Part shown: positions 24,858 through 34,956 of the stretch, one piece after another
Numbering within the stretch: the stretch's first letter is position 1
Layout: each line of letters begins with the position of its first letter
Assembly: GCA_022496805.1 (NCBI GenBank)
Contig: CM040097.1
Span: 22,124,072 to 22,188,071 of the forward strand
Length of the DNA: 64,000 bases
DNA from: Pohlia nutans
Taxonomy: Eukaryota; Streptophyta; Bryopsida; Bryales; Mniaceae
Direction of reading: 5' to 3'
Made by a program: the position numbers and the translations under genes
The notes under the pieces: model-generated
Told to the model about the DNA's origin: nothing
Database searches by the model: none
What the model saw: only the letters and a program-made list of their open reading frames with translations

Positions 24858-24883
24858 GGCACACCGTCCCAGTGTGCAATTGC
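24858..24883. promoter_or_regulatory. Perfect palindrome with TGTGCAATTGCACA core
   Basis: A perfect palindrome of 26 bases (outer TCCCAG/CTGGGA) lies upstream of the DUF7869-type ORF. A shorter copy of the same core is centred near 25,715, also upstream of that ORF. Within this window the core was noticed only inside the 22-kb element. It could be a binding site for the element's own protein or a promoter operator. The function is inference. Confidence 0.5.
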
Positions 24884-25796
24884 ACACTGGGAACGGACAG
24901 TGGTACACTACAAGTAGTGGTAGCGGGCAGTCTGCAGCCGCTCGAGAGAGAATTGTGATTGCAGCTGCCTGCCCAAATCCTGAAAATCCTTGCACTTTGA
25001 GCGGGCAGAAAGCGAAGGGGTCAGTTGCAGGAACCTGGGCAGCAAGATCGGAATGGACAGTGGAAGAGTTTTCTTTACTCAGAATGGCTGGAGGAAAATT
25101 GGATGAGTGCATGGAATAGTGGACGTCTGTTCCAGACCCGGGTGGGCTGGACTTTTAAGAGTTGAAAGGCAGTAAACTTGTAGACAGATCCTGGAGTTGT
25201 CAACTCAGAGCTCATAGAAAGCGATTGCAGGAGGCGGAAGTCGAGTTTGTGAAGTATTAGAATAAATGATACGAGTGATACAGATGTGGTGGCCACTGCT
25301 ACTCCCGCTCCACCATAGAAATTGCAAACCCAGAGGGACAATGGTAGATCCTTTCGAGTGCAAGGAACGGGAAGAGTGCAGAAAGCGACAGTAGCTCTTG
25401 TAGATAGAGGAATTAATGGCTTGCAGCGGTACAACGAGGAGTACAAACGATGTCGATGATATTAGCATCATCAGCAGATGTTATGCCACACAGAACTCAC
25501 ACTCCAGCAAAGGGCGCAATGAAGGGAGTGAAGGTAGTGGAGAAAGTTCTGCCGGCTGGAACGAAGTGGAAGAACATATTAGATGAAGTGAACAAGGTAC
25601 ATGACGTAATTCTTTCCCCTCTTTGTTGCCAGGAATTAATCCGCTGAAATGTCATGATTATAGACGGCACTGTCGTCTGCTGTGACGATAAGCAATACTG
25701 TCGAATAGACATTGTGCAATTGCACACATAGTGCTCGTATAACTAAGTATTGTAACTGGATAACATGCGTAGGTTCAAAGGGAATGTGGACAGAAA

Positions 25797-27671
25797 GTGA
25801 TCTCTCAGTCTACTTGCAGCAAACTCCGGAAAGAACATTTCTCGGAGTACCAGATAAAGCATCGAGGTGATTCATTTGCTCGTTGCGGGAGATGCGATGA
25901 ATTAACGAGATTGCGCAACGTCCATGCATTCGGATCGCCCAGGTACAAGCACGTGCTTGTACTCCTGGAGAGTCATCTCCGAGAGCAGGAGGCATCTCGG
26001 GCCTACTACTACTTAAGCCGAGCCTTAGCTTGCTATCGTCCGTCGCAAGTGTTATGTATAATGCACGATAAAGTAGACCATTCAAAAACAGCATCCCCGT
26101 GCTTTGCATCCAAAAACAAGGCGGTGGACGGGCTCATGAAACTCCCAGTGTCTGTGACGGGAATGCTTGCACATGGTCATGGTGACAAGAAGTATGCGCA
26201 TTATGCATTAGATGTGTATCCCGCTGATAGCAACCAGACGATAGGATTGATTGCAAAACTGCTTCGGGACCTTGAGAGGCCACCAAAGAGTGAGAGGCCT
26301 AACTCACTATTTGCGGGAACAGAGACAACAGAATTATACGAAGCGATACTTGTCGGATCAGAGGTGTGTATATCTTCTGTGCCTTTGAAGCCAGGACTGC
26401 CCACAGCCGACTTTACAAAGCTGCCGCCCACTCTGCATGTCCAACTGGACAATTGTTGGAAAGACAACAAGAGCCGCCATGTCAAATGCTTTTGGTCTCT
26501 TCTTATTGCGAAAGGAATATTCGAAGAAATTCAAGTGTCATACATGGTGGTAGGGCACACGCACGATGATGTAGATGCATCCTTTGGGCGTTGGAGCATG
26601 AAACTGCGAGAGAACGATTATCCAACAATACCATTGTTGATGAAGTCATACATGGACTTAGATGACGAATCCTTCATTCCAGCCTTAATAGAGGAACTGC
26701 CGGATTTTAAGTCATTCATCGAAGATTTCATTAGCGAGGATCATCTAATTGGTCATTCGAAAGGGCGACAATTCCGCTTTTACAGGGACGCGAGTGGTTG
26801 GCCATTGATGCAGTACAAATTGCGTTGCACAGATGAGAGATGGCGACCTGCGGAGGGTATCAAGTTATGGAAGGAGGACGACGAAGGGAAGCCAAAATTG
26901 CCAGTAGGGATCCCGAAGGCAGTGTTACCACGCGGAATGAAGGGGCAAGCAGACATAGTGAAAGGGTTACAAGGATTCATACAGCACTGGGAGTCTGTTG
27001 GCGATTCAGACAAGTCAGGGGAATATACGCGACAACACGCACACCTCATTGAGTATTGGAAAAGGGTTAAAGTAGCTTTGGAAGAACCTGAAATGGAAGC
27101 TGTCGATGTACTGTGTATGGGATTTTGGCCACAAACAAGGCAATCATTCGAAGTGCAGACATTATACACTGAGGATGGAATTCTACGCGATGAATTTGCT
27201 GAAGATGACCATTATATTGGACCTCGAAGCTTGCGACCTAGGCCATCGTTCCGCGTTGCGAGAGATTGTCGAGCTGGTCATCTATTGTTAGTGCGAGCAG
27301 CAGTAGATAGTACGGCGCCTGTGTGGTTGGCAGAAGCCCGATCGGATCCAATAATGACATTTGGTGATGCCAATTACAAGATGATAAGAGTGCAATGGTA
27401 TAAGCCATGCACCAGGCGAGGGAGAGAAAGTAGGCCATACGAACAGTGGGACGCTTCCAACAACTTCAAGTGGGAAGTGGATGAATTGTATGAGGAGCAA
27501 ATGACGAGTACAACATCAATTTTAACTTCGTGGAGACGAAAAGCAAGTCAAGCTGCAAGAACCGTCATCATTCCGAAAAAGCATATTCTGCAAGCGCTAG
27601 CAAGAATAGCATGTAGCATTCAAGCAACTGAAGATGCCCCTGAAGTAGCGAGCTCATCAGATAGTGACTAG
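25797..27671 (+). CDS. DUF7869-type protein, putative transposase of the 22-kb element
   Basis: Open frame of 624 codons ending at a TAG. It probably starts in an upstream exon, because the first codon is GTG and a good acceptor (TACTTGCAG) lies at 25,819; the upstream exons are not resolved. Features by residue from 25,797: a Cys pair ARCGRC (30-33, probable zinc-binding), IMHDKVDHSK (Asp91, Asp94), VQLDNCWKDNKS (Asp218), VVGHTHDDVDASFGRW (His254-Asp260), a C-terminal W-rich region around 500-560, and an acidic tail SSSDSD. LDNC...NK followed by GHTHxDxD is the signature I associate with the DUF7869 family, which looks like an RNase H-type fold. It is the only long ORF in the 22-kb element and reads towards the right terminus. 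The family match is from memory of motifs; transposase activity is inference. Confidence 0.7.
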   Translation: MISQSTCSKLRKEHFSEYQIKHRGDSFARCGRCDELTRLRNVHAFGSPRYKHVLVLLESHLREQEASRAYYYLSRALACYRPSQVLCIMHDKVDHSKTASPCFASKNKAVDGLMKLPVSVTGMLAHGHGDKKYAHYALDVYPADSNQTIGLIAKLLRDLERPPKSERPNSLFAGTETTELYEAILVGSEVCISSVPLKPGLPTADFTKLPPTLHVQLDNCWKDNKSRHVKCFWSLLIAKGIFEEIQVSYMVVGHTHDDVDASFGRWSMKLRENDYPTIPLLMKSYMDLDDESFIPALIEELPDFKSFIEDFISEDHLIGHSKGRQFRFYRDASGWPLMQYKLRCTDERWRPAEGIKLWKEDDEGKPKLPVGIPKAVLPRGMKGQADIVKGLQGFIQHWESVGDSDKSGEYTRQHAHLIEYWKRVKVALEEPEMEAVDVLCMGFWPQTRQSFEVQTLYTEDGILRDEFAEDDHYIGPRSLRPRPSFRVARDCRAGHLLLVRAAVDSTAPVWLAEARSDPIMTFGDANYKMIRVQWYKPCTRRGRESRPYEQWDASNNFKWEVDELYEEQMTSTTSILTSWRRKASQAARTVIIPKKHILQALARIACSIQATEDAPEVASSSDSD

Positions 27672-29041
27672 TTCTAGAGGGGAATAGTAGCACTGTTGTG
27701 AAGGTCATGTACGCCTATATATGTTGAACGCAACAAGGGATGACAGTTTTGAACTGGTATTCTGTTTTTTTCTCATCAAATTTTGCCAATTGCCATGTCT
27801 ATCACCTTACAAATGTACAGTGTTGATTGACATCGTTCAAGTCCAAGGTTTACTGTGGCCACAAAACAATTTAGTATTGAAGGGTACTCTATACGACAAA
27901 GAACATGGTCTCGTAATTATGCACCTCCCTTTTAAACCCATTCCTCTGTAATATGTTTTGTATATAAAATGCAGAAGACATGATGTATATACAGAGCTCG
28001 CAAAACATAGCGAAAAAGGCACTGTAAAGTGAATGTAAAGTTAAAGATGAAGGCCAAAAAGTTCTTTATTCGTACGGTTGGTTTTTGAAGAACAGCAATT
28101 CTAGCGAACAAAACGCAGAAGAACTAACCAATTATGTGTATCATTTGCAAGGAGAATCCTTACAACCGCAATGGAGAACATAGACAATCAAATCCTAAGA
28201 GGAAATACAGTGATTTGGAAGCATATAAAAGAAGTACGCAATAGTGCCCTGTTGTTTAGAAAAGGATGTATAATTATAGTGAGTTCCTATAGGAGGATGT
28301 ATCAGGAAGTAACCGGCACGCAGTGCGCCTGAGTCCAATTTTAGTATCTAGAAACATAAAGTACAATATCGAATATATGAGTGTAGAATATTTATAAGGA
28401 GGTTAGCCTTAGAACCGAGAGATGAAGGAGGACAGACTGAACTATTCTGTAACGGTAGAAGACCTAAAATGTCGTTGCTGATATTGTAAAACTTGATATT
28501 TAGAGAGTACCATGACTTTGAATCTGAGAGTGTTCACGCAAGAGAATCGTTACTGTTGTGTATTTATATTTGACAATGTACACCGTCATTTTGGTGTTCT
28601 TGAAATTTGTGGAGGGCGGTATGCACAAAGTTAAAACCCCCATCAGATAAACTGTAGGGAATTTGTTTTAGCATAGGAGTAAGAACATCTACTCACTTAG
28701 AGAATCCTACATGTCATATACGATCCAACAATAATTGATATCCAAAATACATGATGAGGCCCTTCTGAATATACCTAGAGGTTTATAAAACATATACGAA
28801 ATACTCCAAGGCTTTTGTATAATACCCCAAACATTCAATGTAGGAGAGCAGTTCATTGTAGCCTCCTCCAACAGCTGCACTATCAAATTATCTACAACGT
28901 AGAAACAAGATGCAAACCAACAACTACATTGCCTCTAAGAGTAACAAATACATGGTGCATGTAGTCTTCTGGCAGGGTTGTTTACGATCTCGGATACTCT
29001 GTACTGTCATAGAAATCAAAAAGAAGAGCTCGGTGACAGCT
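27672..29041. other. 3' flank of the DUF7869 gene, nothing further recognised
   Basis: AT-rich, no supported ORF. It runs up to the right terminal repeat. Confidence 0.4.
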
Positions 29042-29103
29042 GAAATTGACACAAAAGTAGTCCCAAATCATCGGAATAGTCCCAACTAAACGAATATGGC
29101 CTT
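29042..29103 (-). repeat. Right terminal inverted repeat of the 22-kb element
   Basis: Reverse complement of the left terminal repeat with three mismatches. It ends ...CGAATATGGCCTT, followed by the AGAG duplication at 29,104-29,107. Confidence 0.9.
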
Positions 29104-30215
29104 AGAGAGTCATGCAAGATTCTATCTGATTTCAGAATCGTAAACCCTAAACCCTGAACCCAATTGAGTGCTCTAAACCCTTTGGAGCACTGTCAGCGTT
29201 GATGATTTTGGTGAGTATGGAAGCACAGCTATTGATTCTTTGTTAAGCTCAATATGTCACGTAATGTGTCATTGTTGAGCAGAGCATCCTCTGTTTCTAC
29301 ATCTGTTAGCATGTCCCCGATCATGTCATATTGCAAGCAACATGGAATCGACGAGACTCACTCGGGATAGTACTTTAGTGTTGGAAGATAATTGAAAATA
29401 TTTTGGAATGCAGATTCAAGAGCATATACCGAACAACTATTAGCAATCCCTGTAAGTTGAATGACATTGCAAAAGAATCTTCGCTTGCTGAAACAGTGCT
29501 GCAGCCCGACCTGAGAGGCATGAAGACTATATATTCGTGAAGATGTGACCCAGTGGCATTGTTCTGTGAATTCAAAACTTCCATATGCTATGTCTCTATG
29601 GTAGAAAAATCAATCAATGTATCGTAAAGAACTCGGAGCAATTTTTGTTTTTATCTTGAGTGTGCTTCCACTAGTAGAAAGGGTGGTCTTTGGGTACCGA
29701 TGAATAAGGTAGAAATACAAAAATAAGTAGTTTTTGCATGTTAGAAATGGGGTTTTGTCCAAGGACTTATTTTTCAGATAGAGAGAAGGAAAAATCATGT
29801 AGATGCGATCCGATTCTGTACTTTTATTCTCAGTAGATAATTTTATTCAATTTTTCAAAGTAAAAAGTTTCTCAAACCTTGACACTGTTTCCTAGTTTTT
29901 CCAATAATCAAGTATTCTGATAAACAATTTTGTGTAAGGAATCACCCAAAATCAATAGGCCAAAATGTCAAAATTCGAAATGTCGAAAGCAAGAAATGCA
30001 CTTTTCCAATTCCAAGATTAGCTAAGTCCCAAATAAAATCACAACTTGCACTTAGAATTGTCGCAGTTGCCAAACATTCTTTGAAATGAGTGAACGACGT
30101 ATTCGTTCCAATACAAGTCTATTGTATGGTCTATGGGGTCCTCAAGATTTTCCGTTTTTGTACCTTAGTGTTAAAGCATGGTGTCCAAGGCCAATATGGC
30201 ACTAGCTTGGTACCA
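29104..30215. repeat. Inverted segmental duplication, right part (partner about 41,125-42,210)
   Basis: This is the continuation of the LEA copy 1 duplication beyond the 22-kb insertion. It starts AGAGAGTCATGCAAG and matches the minus strand of 42,210 downwards (AGAGAGTAATGCAAG), including TTTGGAGCACTGTCAGCGT and GGCACTAGCTTGGTA. Similarity fades at about 30,215 / 41,125. A telomere-like TAAACCCTAAACCCTGAACC lies near 29,141-29,160. No gene. Confidence 0.85.
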
Positions 30216-31383
30216 ATATGGGTATTGGGCACCACGCTCTAACACTATTCCTTGGTGTCCAAAAATCGCCTTTCTATTTGTGTTCCTTACGTGAATCCCA
30301 TCCCCCTTAATTCCTAAGTGACTGAACAACCATTTTATGGTAGCTGCCCTTTTTTACGGAGTGCCCAAAATGAAAAAATAAACTATAAAAAAATAAAAAG
30401 TATTTTCAAATAGGAAATCAAGTCTACTTTCCAACCCAATTTGAATCATGTCAATTCAAGTTAAACTCCACCAAGGCGAGTTTTTCAAAGATAAAGACCT
30501 CAATATTGTCCTAGTATTATAAAATTTTCTATTTCGGGAAACTAATGATGTTTACTCCATTGAAAAGAATTCTCTTTTCAATTTAAGAATAGAATGTCTA
30601 ATTTTAACCAATCATACCAAATTTCAAATCCTAAAAATAAATTCTAAAACTTTGGTGAATATTCAGCTTTAAATGCTTCTAAATTCATTAAATGAGTATC
30701 TAAAACATATTTTGAAAGTTTGACTGTACCGATAATTATTAAACATCATGCTTCTCATTTTCTCCTTGGTAGTATTTCAGGGGACAAACGCAGTGTTTTT
30801 TAAATCTTGTGTTGAAATGGTCCTTTTTGAACAAAGCAGACCAGCAGAAGCCATGACTAAAGATCCTATTTTACAACCGAATCACAAGATCTTCCTCAGT
30901 CACAGTGGGGTTCAGAAGGACTTTGTGGAGCAACTGTGCGAGGACTTGGAGAGATGCAAACATTTTCCATTTTTTGACAAACGTCCTTCAAGCTTAAGCA
31001 AGGGTGAGAGATTTGCAGAGCTGATAAAGAAGGCTGCGCAACAATGTCAAATGGCAGTAGTGGTTGTGTCAGAAGACTACTTCACGTCAAAGTGGCCCAT
31101 GATTGGACTACATGCTTTTGTGCAAGCATGTTTGACATCAAACCCAACGTTGAAGTTTCTGCCTTTGTTTTATCGGTTGTCTGTAGCTGAATTTCGTGAT
31201 CAAACCAGGCAAGAGGGATGGTTTAGGGTGTGGGAAACTTTGGCCTCTGCTGATGAACGAATCAAAGTGAATGAATGGAAAGATTCATTGAAGGTGTTGC
31301 AAAGATATAATGGCATTGAATATAAACATAAATCAGGAGAGGAAGTGGCGTACAGAAGAACCATTTTGTCAGCAATTTGCAAA

Positions 31384-31493
31384 GCTATTTCACCTGATAT
31401 CCAGTGGGATGATTCACACGTGCAAGGGCGCTCAAAAAGCTATATCACCTGATATCCAGTGGGATGATTCACACGTGCAAGGGCGCTCAAAAC
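31384..31493 (+). repeat. 55-bp tandem duplication in the TIR exon
   Basis: Two 55-bp copies (GCTATTTCACCTGATATCCA... and GCTATATCACCTGATATCCA...) differ by one base. Because 55 is not a multiple of 3, translation from the TIR runs into a stop just into copy 2. Copy 2 read in its own frame leads to a GAG|GTAACA donor whose phase fits the next exon. Confidence 0.93.
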
Positions 31494-34226
31494 TATGTGA
31501 GGTAACATAACTTTAGCTTCATTCCACATGCTTCCCTTCTCAATCACTGTTTTCATTTGTTGAGTTAAAATATGTGGAGTTCATTGGTTTTGTAACTACA
31601 CCAGTGAGGAGTGCTACCTTCAAATTATTGATTTTAAACCATTGATTGGTGAATAGACCCTTTTGTAGATTTGAAGTTAAATTAGAGGATGGTCTCATTG
31701 AAGCTTTGATATTTTAGTTGGGCTGTAATGTTTGGAGTGTAATAAAAGTCGTCATTGCTAGCTTTTCACATTCCAAGTGAATTTGATACTGGGTATTGTC
31801 TTTTCCTTCTATATGAAGAATGTGATCTTTGTTCATATTGGTATAGGAATCCTGCAACCTAATAAGGTTTTAATCTCATTAAAATGACATGATAATCTAA
31901 TGGTTTAGATGTTTTTGTTGTGGTATCTGATAGATAATTCGTCAAAAGATCTCAGAGGGGCAGATGGATGGGGTTCGAAAGTTTGGTATGTACGGAGTTG
32001 CTGGGATTGGTAAGACCACCGCGTGCAAGTCACTGTACAATGAATTGGGAAGAGAGTTCGAAGGGAGGGTGTGTTGCGTTGAATTTGGCAGACAAGGTGG
32101 AGAAGAGCTATTGAAGCAAGTGCTGAAAGATTTGTCAAATACAAGTGCCGAGGTTCTTCAGCAATTGAAGGAGGGCGAGGTAACAACTTCATCAATCATG
32201 GTATCATCCTATTTAATAGCTGAGGTTCTTAAGGTGAAAATAATAACGCTCATTCTAGATTTGTAAGTACCCAAGCTTCTTCAAGCCGCCTCCATATTGT
32301 GGTTCTACAATGTCCATACCAGCAGTCAAATTTTTCTGCTAAATTAAACCACGTCAAAACATTTATCATTGACATTTAGTTTTACAATGTATGTACAGGG
32401 TGAGCACATTTTAGATCAACCAAACTCCTGGACGAAAAAGACGTTTCTAGCAATAGACAACGTGCAAGATGATTGGAAATCGATTGAGCAGGCCAAGATG
32501 TATCTTCAAGCACCATTCCTTGAAGGCAGTGTTGTGATTGTGACATCGCGTTCCCTGACTACACTAATTTCTCTTAAGCTGACAATACCACAATGCTTTG
32601 AGATTCCTGAACTCACAGAGGAGGATGCCGTGAATACGTTCTTGTACTATGCAGCAGGCAAAGATTTTGTTAGAAATGCCGAGGATGAGCATGCTATTCG
32701 GAGTTGTGTTAAGCGTTGCTATTTCCAAAAGGGTGATGGGAAAGGTTATCATTATCTTCCGTTAGCATTGAAAGCCTTGGGTGCGCAACTTGGTATTCTT
32801 GGAGATAAACCTTTAGATTGGGAGGAGAATTTACCCAAAGTAAGAGATTTCAATTATCGTCATGAAAATGAGAATCCCGTCTTCAGCATTTTGAAACCCA
32901 GTTTTGACCAATTACAACCAGCGGATCAAGATTTAGTTATGAATGTGGGTCCCTACATGCCACTTAATTATTCTTCGGGATATGATGATGTACAAGTGGA
33001 TATGATGGAGTGGCTGTGCCTTGTAAAGAAGCAGGCGATCCAGGAGATTGAGAGTGGGGTATGAACATTTATCCATACTTTGAGATACGTATCTTGAAGG
33101 AGCTCCATATCATGGTCGGTGTTCAAAAGAAATCAGGATTTTAGTCATGAACATTGAAGATGTTCACCACCAGCTTAACTTATTTTGGATCATGGAGTCT
33201 TTAAAATTGTGCCATAAAAGATTCAAGATAACTTGCATCTAATTGTCTTCATGTACAGATTAATACTAACGTTTTGGGAGAAAGCTCCTATGGATGAAAA
33301 TTATAGCTTTAATTGCCTTTCTTTGAATGATTTCGTGATCTCAACACTGTGAAGATTTTTGTGCTACTTCTCAAGAATGGAAGGTTGCTATGCTGGAAGT
33401 TATATGATATGTTTTGTTGTTGGGATTTCAGTTGCAGCGTTTGAAGGACAAAGCCTTGCTAGAAGACGTGGACATCAGATCTGGTCGAATCAGCATGCAC
33501 GATCTCTATCATGAATTTGTGATGTTTGAATCACAAGGGCGACTAGACAGGTCAGTACCTTTCAAGAAGCGAAGGTGGGTGTATGCCAACAATGTGGATT
33601 TTACAGATCTCGAGAAAACGCCAGGCGGCAGATGTTGGGATAAGTTGACCCAAGTTCGTATACAAGATTGGTGTAATATTGAACCTCGTATTGCGAGCCT
33701 GGAAGGGATCAATTGGAAATATTACCCTAATCTCGTGGTATTGGAGCTCGTCGGATTGTCTGACTTAAGGGGAGTTTTGAACTTGAAGTGCCTCAAGTGC
33801 TTGAGAAGCTTGGAGATATGCGGTATGCATAAACTCGATAGACTTGAGGGCATGGAAGGATTGAAGAACCTTACATACTTCAGGTGGTGTTTTGACTACG
33901 AGGATTGGAGGAATCCTGCAAAGCATAAGTACGCTGATGTGGACACAGTTGTGGGACAGTTTCCAGCGTCACTTAAAGTACTGCAAGTGTATCTTGGAAT
34001 TTTGTTGAGCCCGGATGTGCTTGCCCGGTGCACCAGCTTGCGTAAGCTTGAGCTTACCAGAATCCGTGCTGAGAATTTGGATATCAGCAACTGTAAATCT
34101 CTGGAGAGTTTGAAACTTTCGAGGGTTAAATTGTTGCAAACTTTGAAGTGCTGTAGTTTGGAGCAATTACAAGCTGTTGAATTGTCCAACAACGATGATT
34201 TTCATTGTTTGGAAGTTATCGGAGAC

Positions 34227-34364
34227 TCTCCTGCACTGCGAAGTCTGGATCTTTCTAGCTGTCGTGCATTATCAAGACTGCCAGGCTTGAGTAACTCTCC
34301 TGCACTGCAAAGTCTAGATCTTTCTAAATGTCGTGCATTATCAAGACTGCCAGATTTGAGTCAG
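34227..34364 (+). repeat. 69-bp tandem duplication of one LRR
   Basis: Two in-frame 69-bp copies each encode one leucine-rich repeat (SPALxSLDLSxCRALSRLPxL). They differ at only a few bases, so the repeat expanded recently. Confidence 0.9.
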
Positions 34365-34956
34365 GTGACCAGCTTGGTTGAACTCATCCTTCGAGATACT
34401 GGAATAGTGTTACAAGAGGAAGACATTCTCATGCTTGCAGGCTTACCGCTCTTGAAGCCGGTCTTGAGTGCTTCAGATAGTCGCACTTGTGGAGAAATAT
34501 ACCCAGAAAAACCGAATGGTATGAGGTCATTTAGTTCATTTATTATCAGTCGGACATTTTCAATCGACAGGAAGGGTCCAGGGTTTGGGTGGGACAGAGA
34601 TATGTGTGAGGTCCAATATTTCGTTATGAATAGAGAGGTCAGGTTGGACTTTGCCAGGAGAAAGGTGTTAATTAAGAATTGGCGTGGTACAAATACGGTC
34701 TATGACTCGCCTGGGTATCAGGAGCAGGAAGATCTTGGTATGCCTCCCATTGAAATCCGTAGTTACCGTACCTTCACACAAGCTCAGAGAGATTTTACGC
34801 CACCAAGATGTGCCGAACATCACTATATACCAAGAGACAAACTCATTGAAGGTGACCCTTTTTATTATAACTTTGTTCTTGGGCCACTCTGATACCCATG
34901 AAAGCTGCCCATGTTCATTCAAGTGGAAACAAGCTCCATCTTGATATTGAGGTAAC

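Larger units (their letters stand above)
7028..29103. mobile_element. 22-kb TIR DNA transposon with DUF7869-type gene
   Basis: Terminal inverted repeats of about 62 bp (3 mismatches) start AAGGYCRTATTCGTTTAGTT at 7,028 and end in the reverse complement at 29,103. The element is flanked by AGAG at 7,024-7,027 and 29,104-29,107. The paralogous locus near 42,205-42,212 reads straight through (minus strand GGTTCTGGAGAGAGTAATG). The left flank ends GGAGAG and the right flank restarts AGAGAGTCATG, as a 4-bp target duplication predicts. Inside are a long ORF with a DUF7869-like domain (25.8-27.7 kb), a CACTA-like element carrying a 169-bp satellite, a foldback element with related ends, a TTAA-flanked MITE, and several copies of a TGTGCAATTGCACA palindrome. 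That it moved as one unit, and that the DUF7869 protein is its transposase, is inference. The insertion structure itself is read directly. Confidence 0.85.
30781..34892 (+). pseudogene. TIR-NB-LRR (TNL) resistance gene, probably frameshifted
   Basis: Moss-type TNL immune receptor. Exons: about 30,781-31,501 (TIR), 31,934-32,179 (P-loop), 32,399-33,058 (rest of NB-ARC), 33,432-34,892 (ARC2/LRR); internal junctions are phase 0. TIR: KIFLSHSG, FFDKRPSSL, VVVVSEDYF, WPMIGL. NB-ARC: GVAGIGKTTACKSL (P-loop), FLAIDNVQ (kinase 2), GSVVIVTSR (RNBS-B), LPLALKALG (GLPL), SMHDLYHEF (MHD). Leucine-rich repeats follow, with two near-identical 23-residue units, then about 120 further residues. Two oddities: a 55-bp tandem duplication at 31,384-31,493 shifts the frame and stops translation at the end of the TIR exon; and the position normally held by the catalytic Glu of TIR NADases (WxxxEL) is Gly. 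NB and LRR exons are fully open, so the damage looks recent, or the gene makes a TIR-only product. The 5' end is uncertain because AG at 30,780 looks like an acceptor. Confidence 0.82.

Noticed and set aside
7028..29103. Explaining the 22-kb block as a deletion in the 42-kb copy
   Set aside because: The 42-kb copy has one clean target, while the other has AGAG on both sides next to inverted repeats, which indicates insertion.
31384..31493. The 55-bp duplication as a newly created intron
   Set aside because: The unit has no AGGT at which GT and AG would pair to remove exactly 55 nt; the nearest GT...AG pair would remove 56 nt and not restore the frame.
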